From NCBI GenBank assembly GCA_028583605.1, contig CM053325.1, forward strand, positions 47,624,987 through 47,688,986: a stretch of 64,000 nt of DNA. The letters run 5' to 3'. The notes under the pieces were generated by a model, which did not search any database, was not told where the DNA came from, and was given only the letters and a program-made list of their open reading frames with translations. This DNA comes from Dastarcus helophoroides. Lineage: Eukaryota; Arthropoda; Insecta; Coleoptera; Bothrideridae. The position numbers and the translations under genes were made by a program. Positions 32,290-42,674 of this stretch are shown here, in pieces. Every line of letters begins with the position of its first letter. The first letter of the stretch is position 1.

Positions 32290-33792
32290 GAACAAACAGC
32301 CAAATGGAATAAATTCAATATCTCAGTTAATTTACATATTTATGAAGAATCTCGAGACAGGTCAATTTTAGATTATAAGATGACATCCTGCATCGCAAAA
32401 ATTTCATCCCTAGATTCAACTCCCTTTGAATTACCGTTTCAACCCCTACTACCATTCAAAAATGTCATGGTTGCTACATTTATTTAAAAAATAAACAATA
32501 AAAAAAATATTTATCTACTCGATGAAATTTTCTAAAATTATAACTAATAATGGCTCGTTCGCTTCGTCATCGATAATCATAAAGGGACGAAAAACAATTT
32601 GGATATCCTTTTTTGATTTTGTAAAAAAGGAAACGTAAACACTTATCAACTTTATCATAGTCAATTGTACTTATTGTCGAAAACATCCCAATAGCTTTTT
32701 AAAGCTGTGAGAGAATTAAAATGAAAATTTAATATGGGTCATTTAACAGAAATGCATAAAATAATAGTTTTACAAATGATCAGTTATGGAAATAAAGCAA
32801 GATCACGGGCCGAAGTCTCTCGTCTATTTCAACAAAAATCTCCTGATTTACGGCCTATATTCAAGGTACAATTAGTAAAATCGAGAAGCATTTTCACGAA
32901 CATGGACATGTTCGAAAGCTAAAAAAAAGAACCTTCCAATGCATTAACTAATGCTACCAAATTGGAAATAATGAATGAGTTTCAAGAAACTCCACATTCT
33001 TTAAGTCGACAAGTAGCTAGAGTACTGAACGTTAGTCATTTCTCAATTATTTCTGTACTGAAAGAAAATAAAATGCATCCTTATAAACTGACACCATGTC
33101 AAGAGCTCAGTGATGACGATGTTGATAGAAGAACTCATTTTTGTTACCAAATGATGCAAAGATTAGATAATAATGTCATCCAAATAGAAAACATATTGTT
33201 TTCTGATGAGTTCTCTTTTACTCTTCACAGCCATGTAAATCGTCAAAACTGTGGCTATTGGGGTAGTGAAAATCCCCACTGTATGAGACAATTGCATACA
33301 CAAAACGTTGAAAAAGTTCATGTTTGGACAGGGATTATTGGAAATAATGTCATTGCTCCGAAACAATATTGTACCAGCTTTGGTAAACTTATATCCAGCT
33401 CAAGAAAATCCACACCTTCCAGCTAATGTAATATGGTTCCAGCAAGATGGAGCTCCACCACACTACCAAGTTAATGTCCAGCAATATCTCGATTTTACAT
33501 TTCCAAATCGGTGGATAGGGAGACGAGGTACGGATCACCAGGATCACCAGACCTGACTCTGGACTTTTTTTATGTTATGTGAAAAGTACAGTGCATAATA
33601 CCAAACACCATGACGTAGCTGACTTACGAGCAAGAATAACGCTTGCGATTGCGTCGGTGACACCAGAGATGTTGAATAATGTCAGAAGAGATTTTTATTC
33701 ACGATTAGAATGCTGCTAAGATGTTGGAGGTAACAATTAAAATTCAGGTTTGAACAAACTGAGAAATGGAATTTATTCCATTTGGCTGTTCC
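32290..33792 (+). mobile_element. Tc1/mariner-superfamily element, about 1.5 kb, degenerate
   Basis: Inverted ends: left GCCAAATGGAATAAATTC (32300-32317) and CTCAGTT; the right end carries the reverse complement at 33757-33792 with the same words. The left terminus is eroded by a 3 bp difference. It encloses the transposase fossil 32734-33719. The outermost right end reads CACACTG then TA, typical of the superfamily. Confidence 0.8.
32734..33719 (+). pseudogene. DUF4817/DDE_3-type transposase, frameshifted
   Basis: The N-terminal helix-turn-helix (EMHKIIVLQMISYGNKARSR then AEVSRLFQQKSPDL) is the DUF4817 type. The main frame 32962-33426 has ILFSDEFSFTLH (first Asp) and VHVWTGIIG. The next frame has WFQQDGAPPHYQ (second Asp), then SPDLTLDFF and finally ASVTPEMLNNVRRDFYSRLE before TAA. 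At least three frameshifts. Confidence 0.85.
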
Positions 33793-33799
33793 ACACTGT

Positions 33800-34295
33800 A
33801 TGTACATATTTCGTAAACACAACTGCCCTTGTCAAATAATAAACTAATTAATTAGTTTCTGCAAGGTACGGTCGGATTATTTAATTAACATCTATCCTTT
33901 AATACCACCTTCGTTTATATTACAACAAACCGATCTTTTCGGTCGCTTAAGGTCTGATGTTCGTTATAAACAGACATCACTGTATTATACAGTTGGCTCC
34001 TTCCTACTTTTTACCTTTTCATTGGAATAAAAAATTCTGTGATGGGTGTATCGCCCGCACTAATAAATATAAAAAACCGTCACGCGTTGATTGACTACAA
34101 CCATTATTATGAATTAATCGGTTTCTCAGAGTTAAGTATAATATATGATTTGCAAAATTTTCCTTTTATACAGATGGCCAGCTAGTTGTCAAGTAAATTT
34201 GTTAGTTGAGAATAGAATTTTAGTGTTTATTATTCACATTCATATATTATTTAAAGTGACTCGGTGGTTAAAACCACTCCAACTACCTTGAATGC
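33800..34295. other. Intergenic spacer, nothing recognised
   Basis: No ORF or inverted repeat that I could support. Confidence 0.3.
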
Positions 34296-34299
34296 CACG

Positions 34300-34570
34300 A
34301 GAATGACGCGAGGATGAAAGCCATCAGCTCTTGCGAACATCTCCTATGAAAGTACTTGTAGAAAAGAGACAAGTCGTCAACCATTCGCTTGTGTCACAGT
34401 ATCTGACGAGTCTCGACTAAAGTCTCATCATCATCCACGCAAATTGCTCTTTGAAATGAGTCCAAACGAAGGCTGGAATAAGATGGCAGTCAACAGATCA
34501 AAGGTTCGTTAAGTGCGTTGACGAAATTTCGAACAAAGTTCATTTATCTTCTGGTGACATTGAAGTAAAA
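34300..34570 (-). pseudogene. Jockey-like LINE C-terminal fragment (second copy)
   Basis: Minus strand reads HKRMVDDLSLFYKYFHRRCS then QELMAF, preceded by SLDSFQRAICVDDDETL, the same block as in the 52110 copy. Short, with frameshifts. Confidence 0.72.
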
Positions 34571-34926
34571 TGTTCTAGGTTGAGCTTCACAGCAGCAGTC
34601 TTCTTATGTGTAGTTTCCCAGCAGTCGCCTTCAGTTCATTATTGGCGCTGGAAAGGTGGAAGACATTGCTTATGAATGCACCACGATGATGAAAAACGCA
34701 TTTATTGATACCTTTTATTAAGTTTTCGTGCAGTTTATGCTACACAGTAGGTGACTAAATGCACAATTAATAAGGATTAGACATGGATTGAAACATATTT
34801 ATGTTCAAATCTGATTAAGTTGACAACTAAAAACAAATACAATTTCAGAGAGATAGTAATAACTAATACTGTCTAGAAAATGGATCAGTCTGGAATGGTT
34901 GTATAGTATAAACACATACCAATCAA

Positions 34927-37728
34927 CAGGGCCGTGCGGTAAATTTTCTCACTATGATGCAACTCTTCGAAATGCCGCCCCATAAAGTTTTTTCCACTTT
35001 TTTTTGAAAATCTTAATTTTTTCCTAGAACTTCGAACTTTCCACGAAATTTCGACTTTTTTTGAATACTATGAATTTTTATTGTTAAAAATTATAAACTT
35101 ACGACCTTTTTAAAATTTTAACTTAAAAAGAAACACTTCGACGTTATTTTTCAAAATTTAAATCTTTTCAAATTTTTAATTTTTTGAAAATGTTCACTTC
35201 ATAATTGAGGTTTTTTTAAAAATTTTAATTTTTTCAATATTTTGTCTTTTTCTAGAATTTTTTTTTTGCTATAAATTTCAATTTTTTCCAAGAATTCTGC
35301 TTTTTTGAAAATATCAGTTTTTTATAAATGTCGACTTGAATATTTCGATTCTTGAATTTTTGACCTCTTAAAAGCTTTGACTTTTTTTAAAAATCTACCC
35401 TTTTTTTAAATTTTGCTCTTTTGAACATTTTAACTTTTTTCAAAATTTTGACCTTTAAAAATTGCGATTTAAAAAAAAATTATGTTTACTTTTCAATTTC
35501 CACCTTATTTGAAAGATTTGACATTCTACTTTTTTTGAAAATGTTAAGTTTCGAATATATTGATTAAAAAAACTTTTTTCAAAATTACAACTTTTTTTTT
35601 AAAATGTCACCTTTTTTGAATATTTTTATTTTTTTGAGATTTTCAACTTTTTTACAACATTTTTGAAATTTCATTTTATATTTATATCCAACTTGAAAAC
35701 TTCGAATTTCCAGTTTTTTCAACGTTTCCATCTTTTTTTAAATATAACTTTTTTTTTTAATTTTAGGTTGTAAAAATTTTGATCTTCGATTTCAATTTTC
35801 AAAAATGTTAACTTTTGAAAAACTTTACTTTGGAAGATTTCGACGTTATTAAAAATTTTTCCTTATGCTTTTTTGTATACTTTTTTCAAAACTTCTACTC
35901 AACATTTCTTTTCACTTTTTTAAAATTTTGACTTTTTTAAAGAATTCAACTTTTAAAAAAATAAACAAAGATGTTTACTTTTTGTTTCAATTTCGATTTT
36001 TTTTAAAGTTCGAATATTTCAAAGTTTGATCTCTTTCAGGATTTTGAGTTTTTTTGAACAATTCAAATTTTCTTTAATATTTTTATTTTCATATTTTACT
36101 TTGTGGAGAAATTTATTCTGTTCTGAAATTTTTGATTTTATCGTAAGAACTCGACTTGTAAAAATGTCACGATTTTTTTTAGTACTATTCACTTTTTGTT
36201 GAAATTTCGATCGATTTTCAAAAATTTGATTTGTTCTCTGTTTTTATTTGAAGGTTTTATCTTTTGAACAATTTTTGCTTATTTGGAAACTTTGGACATT
36301 ATTAAAATATTTTAAAATTATGTATCTATTTTTTTAAAGAATTTTGTCTTTTTGTATTAATAAAATTTTAATTCCTTTTTTAAAATTTCGATTTTTTTCT
36401 TTAAAATGTTTCTCTCCAAATTTTGAAATTTTTTCTTGGTAAGTATTTTTTTATTTTTTCAAAATTTTGTTCTTTTTCAAAATTTTCACTTTTATCAAAA
36501 ATTCCAATTTTTTACAATTTTTTATTTTTTCAAAATGTTGATTTTAAAAACTTTTTTCTATTTCATAATTTTCACTTTATCAAAAATTCCAACCATTTTT
36601 CAAATTTTCGATTGCTTCTTATTTTCGAAATTTGCACTAAATTTCTAAAAAATAATTTTAATATTTCGGGTTGTTTTTAAATTTGAACCCTTTTTAAAAT
36701 TTCGTCTTAGTTTCATAATTTTTAAAAAGCCACTTTTTTAAACTTACCTTTTTTTCAAAATTTTGACTTTCTTGAAATTTTGAATTTTCCTTTTATTTCA
36801 ACCTTTCAAAATTTTGTCTTATGGAGCCAAAATTTAATTTTCACGTTTCTACTAAAATTTTGACTGAAAACTTGTATTTTTAAAATAATTACTGTTTTCT
36901 CGTTTATCTGATCCCGATTTGTCCATCTTTTATCTCAAAATGTTTAAAGACATTTTTCAAATTTCGATTCTTTTTTAACATTTCTAGTTTAGTCTCGTAA
37001 ATAATAGGAGTTGTAAAATGTAAACTCAGAATTTTGAGAAAAAACGAAAATTTCGAGAAAAAACTCGACATTATGAAAAAACGATCAAACTTTTTTTAAT
37101 TTTTTTTTCTTTTCATGAATATAATTTTATCTCCATTTTTTTTTTCTAAACATTTTTTAGTTAGCACTCAAGTTTTATTTATATTTTTCTTAATTTTCCT
37201 CAAACGACGTCGTTATTTTTTTCTTCTTCTGTTTGCGAAATTGAGACTTGGCTGATGACTTTTTTTTTAATTTAAAGATTTTTTTTTTGAATATTTGTCA
37301 GTTTTGTATCTACTAATTTCCATTTTATCTAAATTTTAAATTATTTCAGCAAAATCGCTAGTTTAAGTTCGAATTTTGTCCGCAAAGGGATCTGCACTTT
37401 TTCGGAAATCATAAATTTAATTTTGTAATTTTAAAAAAATTTTTGTACACTTTGAAATTTTATTTAATTTTTAGCTTAAACTTTTAACAAGAATTGTAAA
37501 AGAAGTTCTGAAGTAAAAAAAAAAATTAAAATTTGAAAATGAGCCGGACTCGACTCATCGAGTCCGCATTTGCTCACCTTCGACATAGACCGATATAGAT
37601 AAGCGATATGTAAACATTTTTAATTATTGAATGGCTCAAATTATATTTTGATTTAGCTGCTTATACCGCCCCCTTAAGGTGCCGCCTGATGGGATTGCCT
37701 TTTTGCATCATAGTACGGCACGGCCCTC
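34927..37728. mobile_element. hAT-like element with 2.5 kb A+T array core, perfect 8 bp duplication
   Basis: Left end CAGGGCCGTGCGGTA, right end inverted GAGGGCCGTGCCGTA; both sides then share TATGATGCAA and CCGCCCC words. Target duplication CCAATCAA at 34919-34926 and 37729-37736 is exact. No transposase; the core is the degenerate array. Confidence 0.9.
34985..37510. repeat. A+T array inside the 34927 element
   Basis: Dozens of CTTTTTTCAAAATTTTGA-type units, about 18-21 nt apart, pyrimidine-rich on the plus strand. The ORFs at 36423-36680 are low-complexity by-products. Confidence 0.75.
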
Positions 37729-37736
37729 CCAATCAA

Positions 37737-38270
37737 TATTTCAAATAATACTTCATTTTTTTCTGAAATCAGTGAAGTGCGATCTATAATATAGCTCGGA
37801 TGAAGTGTAGCGGATCCCAAAGCATTGATAGGTGCTGTAATTCAAGAACTAGGAGATTGTTGCAACAAAGATAAATCATTCTTGTGTGGAAAACCAGCCG
37901 TCCGGAAAACTAGAAAGCGGATGGAAACATTGCATTAGATATGCTTCAAAAGACAGTGTTCACAAAGATAGGCGAACTTAATTCAATTTTCCCAACACTC
38001 TCTGGTAACGTGCATTTCATATAAACGCTTTATATCTTTGCTTTTAGATGAAAGCGTTGTTTTGAAAATGCATTAGTGGCTAATTAATGGAAAAGCAATA
38101 TAGCATATTAATAATACAGGCCAATTTAATGCCATATACTGCGGAATTAACAAAATAATTGGAGGCTTTTCCTAGACTACAACATAATGTTTTGACTAAC
38201 AAAGCCATGTTTAGTGAGGTAAATGATTTATGCTGTAAAATTGAACTTATAAGTACATGTATGTACATGT
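37737..38270. other. Intergenic spacer, nothing recognised
   Basis: Contains alternating ACATGTATGTACATGT next to the left end of the following element. Confidence 0.3.
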
Positions 38271-38438
38271 ACACCGTGTTCAATCTAAGACGCACCCTTT
38301 TTAAATATTATTTGCAGAGTTAATAAACCAATAATTTTGGTACTTTATATAAATTCCTACGCAATTTTTTCCAAATTTTTCATTTTTTTACAAAAAAAAA
38401 CAAATGCACGTGGGAGAAAAAAGATATAGATATAAGTT

Positions 38439-38603
38439 TTGGTGAAACGGACTGGTGCTTGGTTATCTTCAAAATTGTCTTCTGAAAACAAGAAAGATTA
38501 AAAACCAAAACAAAGGTTGCTCTAACGCGTTTCGATAGCCAAGCTTGTTGTGTTTTTTAATCTTTCTTGGTTTCAGGGGACAAAATTTGTATTTCCATTT
38601 TTA
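38439..38603. mobile_element. Fold-back insertion with 12 bp target duplications
   Basis: Flanked by exact TAGATATAAGTT (38427-38438 and 38604-38615). The left half is the reverse complement, and the right half the forward form, of the repeat also seen at 49271 (GAAACGCGTTAGAGCAACC, then TTTTTAATCTTTCTTG). A 12 bp duplication suggests target-primed retrotransposition. Confidence 0.78.
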
Positions 38604-38672
38604 TAGATATAAGTTGTATTTTTTTAAATGGAACACCCTTCTTTTTTTAATTAAATTTATTTTAAATATATT

Positions 38673-40033
38673 CAGGGTGGACCATAAGAAATGGTACACA
38701 GAGCAATAGTGGATTTTTCCAATAAAAATAATGTGATTTAGCTACATTTACCTTATACGAAAGTTGATATTAACAGAGATACAGGGTGTCAAAGTTGAAA
38801 AAAAAATCGATTTTTTCGTATAATTATGGAATGAATTGTAATATAGGCACGAAATTTGGCACAAAGGAGTTTCTTAAGTCGACAAACTCTAATTTGCTAA
38901 CATATTACCAATAGCTGCCGGCGCTACCTGCGCTATCCTGCATAATTCTAAATCATCATAACTTTTTTGTGCACCCACGTATATTAATTTTATTATTTCT
39001 CCATATTTTTTACGTAAAAAAGGTGTACTTTCTGAAAGTTGATACGAGCAACCTTTTCCAAGGTATTTTCCTTAAAGTTTGACGTGCCTTGGTTTTAAAT
39101 TACTAAGACATTAAATTTTCGAATTAGGCTTGAAAAAGTAATCATAAGTCAGCTTTAAAACTAATTTAGTCAAATATTACTTTGATGAGAATATTTTTAC
39201 CTAAATTTTGAAAATCTCAATAAAGAAAATCCAAAAAATTAAGATGTAATTTATTTTCTAACATAGAGATGTGAGATATGATCTCTGAGTCTGCATAAGA
39301 AAATTTTAATAGTCTGGGTGGTCAAAGCAGATATTTGGAGATGAATTTCAATAAAAGACGGCCAGATTTTTAATTGTTTATAATCCCTTTATATGAAAAA
39401 GATAATTTTCCACATAATTATTTTTGAGAATACATTTTGTTTTGGTATTTTATCTAAATTTGCTTTAGAAATTTAAAAAACATGTGTAATAATGATGTCA
39501 GTGGAGTAATATTTGATATAAACTATTTTAGAGTCAGTTTTATTACTTTTATTTTGAAACCTACTGCGAAAAATTCACATTTACATAACTTAAAATAAAC
39601 GTACGGCAAACTTTGAAGGCAAATATTTTGAAAACGGTTGCTTGTATCAACATTTAGAAAGTATACCTTTTTCACGCAAAAAATGTAGGTAAATAAAAAT
39701 ATCTATTTAAAAATACTGTACATGAAGGCACAAAAAAGTTATGATGCTTTACAATAATACAAGGTAGCGCAGGTGGCGCCCCCTATGAGTTACTGACATT
39801 CTGTTAGCAAATTAGAATTTCTTGACCAAAGAAACCCCCCTATGCCTAATTTCTCGTCTATAGTAAAATGTGTTCATCAGTTATGCGAAAAAAATCACAT
39901 TTTCTTTTTCAACTTTGACACCCTATATCTCTTACTATGAATTTTTGGTGTAAGGTAAATATGGCTAAATCACGTTATTTTTGTACGAAAAATCTACTCT
40001 TCCTCTAAGTACCATTACTTATGGTCAATTCTG
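38673..40033. mobile_element. Nested fold-back, arms over 500 bp
   Basis: Left CAGGGTGGACCATAAGAAAT and right inverted CAGAATTGACCATAAGTAAT. Matching inner blocks include TTTGACACCCTATATCTC (inverted against ACAGGGTGTCAAAG) and CTAATTTGCTAACA/TGTTAGCAAATTAG. The axis lies near 39353. No coding sequence. Confidence 0.82.
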
Positions 40034-40689
40034 TATAACGCTTAATATATTTGGCATGATTTATGATTTAAACGTGATTGTATTTTAATATAAATAATAA
40101 ACGTCCCTAGCACTAACTTTAATCAAACACTAACAATCGGCAAAGAGTAATATTGTATTTAATATGGCCATCATTTTCTTTCAAAAAAGGTAACGTTGTA
40201 GTATGTGAATTTTAAAATTTAACGATTTTTGCAACTCATTAAATTTAATGGCACTTGAATTATAACCACGTTTAAATCAGCAACATTTACTGCAAGATAT
40301 GTCAAATATTATATATTCCTAAAGCAAATTCAATTATCTATCCAATTCTATAAAAATATACAAAGTGTTCCATTTAAAAAAATAAAATTTGTATCCGTAT
40401 CTTTTTTTTTACGTTTAATTGTTTTTTTTTAAATTTGGAAAAAATTACATAGGAATCCATACAACGTCTCAAAATTATTGGCTTATCAACTCTGCAAATG
40501 ATGTTCAAAAAAGGTGCGTCTTAAATTGAAAACGGTGTACGTCCAATAAAATTACCTCCTCTACAGAAAAAGGGTTATAAGAGTAATAAAATAAAATTTG
40601 ATTTTTGCAGAATGGAACCAACCCAAAAAAACAGTTGTTAAGAAATCGATAGTTAAAGATTATTTATAAATTATCAGTACATATAAATA

Positions 40690-41640
40690 CAGCGGGTTTA
40701 AAAAGTATTCGTACACCTAGCAATACACATAAAAAACGAATTGTCTCCGTTTAAATTTATTTAATTATTTCAAAAAATAATTGAGTCAATCACAGGGGAA
40801 TTACAGCACTGTATTTATTATAAAAAAAACAAAAAAAAACAAATACGGAAGTTGAAAAATAATTACTTAAAATGTATCCAAAAGTCCGCACAAAAAGTAT
40901 TCGTACACTTAAAAAATTAGCAGATAAATGTAAGAAAAAGTAACAAATCGTACTCCATTGGTCTGCCCTTAGCTTTAATAGTGATATGGAGTCTTTTTAG
41001 CATAGAACTAAATAATTTAGAAGTGAAAGAAGGGGGTGCCAGTGGCCATTCTTCCAGAAACGCAGTTATTACGTGAAATTTGATGTTCTTGAATTTTGTT
41101 GCTAACATAATCCCACAAATGCTGCATAACATTCAAATCGCCTGATAAAGAAGGTATTATAAGAGATTTTGGCGAGTTAAAAAGTATCAACCTTTTAATA
41201 TTCCATGCCGTATGCTTTGGATCGTTATCTTGTAAAAATATCCAGTTATTAAAACTCATTGTTGTTGCACGTGGAAGAAGATTTTTCTTTAGGATGGTAA
41301 TACATTCTGCAGGGTTGCTTATGGTCCATAATGTTATTAAAAAATGCAAATTTTGCCACCCCTTTAATAACCATACAATCCTAAACTCAAACAGATCGTG
41401 TTTTATTGTAGGAACTAAACTTTCTTTACCAAGTTTAATATTAAGTTTTCCCGTTTTCCCCACACCCTTTGACGTCCATTAGATTCATCTCTAAAAATTA
41501 CTTGGTCTCAAACCTTATTTGTCTTAATAATATAACCTTAATATATGTAGAAAATTTGATTCCTACGATGAATCACGGTTGAAGTTCTGTTTATGTGGAC
41601 TTGTATGAGTACTAAAGGGGTGGAAAAACTTGAATTTACT
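40690..41640 (-). mobile_element. Tc1-like element fossil, minus strand
   Basis: At its C-terminal flank AAAAAGTATTCGTACAC occurs twice in direct orientation (40700-40716 and 40892-40908), like the inner and outer binding sites of Tc1-type IR/DR ends. The other terminus is not recognisable because a second Tc1 fragment abuts it. Confidence 0.75.
40917..41560 (-). pseudogene. Tc1-like transposase, frameshifted
   Basis: Minus strand: VIFRDES (first Asp), WIFLQDNDPKHTAWNIKRL (second Asp), then LNVMQHLWDYV, where the third catalytic residue of the DDE triad, usually Glu in NPIEHLW, is Gln. After a frameshift comes SSMLKRLHITIKAKGRPMEY, the family C terminus. Dead. Confidence 0.87.
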
Positions 41641-41689
41641 CATGGCCTTAAATAATAAATTATCATCTTAAAGAACAAGCTTCTTTCAA

Positions 41690-42040
41690 GTGCAGCAGCA
41701 ATGGCTTTTAATAATGATTAGATATTTTTACAAGATAACGATCCAAAGCAAACACCACAGAATACTAAGAGTTGGATATTTTTTAATGCGCCAAAATGCC
41801 TTGTACTCCTCAGTTATCCGATATTAATTTTACAGAGTATATGTGTGATTATCTCAACACAACATTTGTGAGCATCAAATTTCAAGTAAAAAACATCGAA
41901 AACAGCTTTTCGAGGAGAATAGACCCTGATGCCCTCTTCTTACACTTTTAAATTAGTTAGTTCTGTGTCAAGAAAGCACCATGCTCTTATTAAAGCTAAA
42001 TGCAGATCAACGGAGTATTCCAGGTTGTACCGAAAGTTGA
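41690..42040 (+). pseudogene. Second Tc1-like transposase fragment, opposite strand
   Basis: Plus strand near 41724: LQDNDPKQTPQNTKSWIFF, then a diverged tail ending IKAKCRSTEYSRL. Nucleotide similarity to the neighbouring minus copy is obvious by eye, so the two are the same family, head to head. Confidence 0.78.
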
Positions 42041-42674
42041 CACCAACTTCGTTATTTTAAATTAGACACCCTATATATTTTTGCATTTTTGAATATTTAA
42101 TATTTTGAGGCCACTTTGAATGACAAACATAAAATTTATAGTTTTTGAGATGATTGTTTTTTATAAATAATTTGACAGATGCAAGGTTCCACAAAATTCT
42201 TTCCCATGTAGCAAAATAATATTCATACTATGTACTGTGGATAAACTTTTATGTATATGGATATTAAATATGGATACCCATGGACATTTTGTGCACACTG
42301 CATGGATATTCAAGAGACATCAAAGTGTCCTCAAATTGGATCTCCATAAGATATCCATGACATATATTTTATGAATATCCATGTATGGATGCATGGATGT
42401 ATATTATTATTGGTAATATATGGGCAAATAACTAAATAGCATACAAAAAAACAAAATGTTCACAAAAGTGGTTTATTTTTTACTAAACAAAACAAAAATC
42501 AAAACAGATAAATGTACTTATATTTCTCTAATGTATCGTGTGAACGTTTTAAGATTTTACTCTACTTGAACTACTTCTTCATTGCGACTAAAATAAAAAA
42601 TAAAAACAAATAGAACAAGACAAGTAGTTAATGTTAAAATAAAGGTAAATTACGAAAATCAAATCTTACCTATT

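Larger units (their letters stand above)
38272..40537. mobile_element. TA-flanked element (CACCGT ends) with nested insertions
   Basis: Ends CACCGT(G/T)TTCAAT(C/T)TAAGAC in inverted orientation, TA on both sides (38270-38271, 40538-40539). About 170 bp of terminal arms match. The interior holds a second fold-back (38673-40033), and the left arm is split by a 165 bp insertion (38439-38603). Confidence 0.82.

Noticed and set aside
36423..36680. 85- and 70-codon ORFs with Phe/Lys/Asn-rich repeats
   Set aside because: They lie in the A+T array; two overlapping frames give the same low-complexity text. By-products of the repeat.
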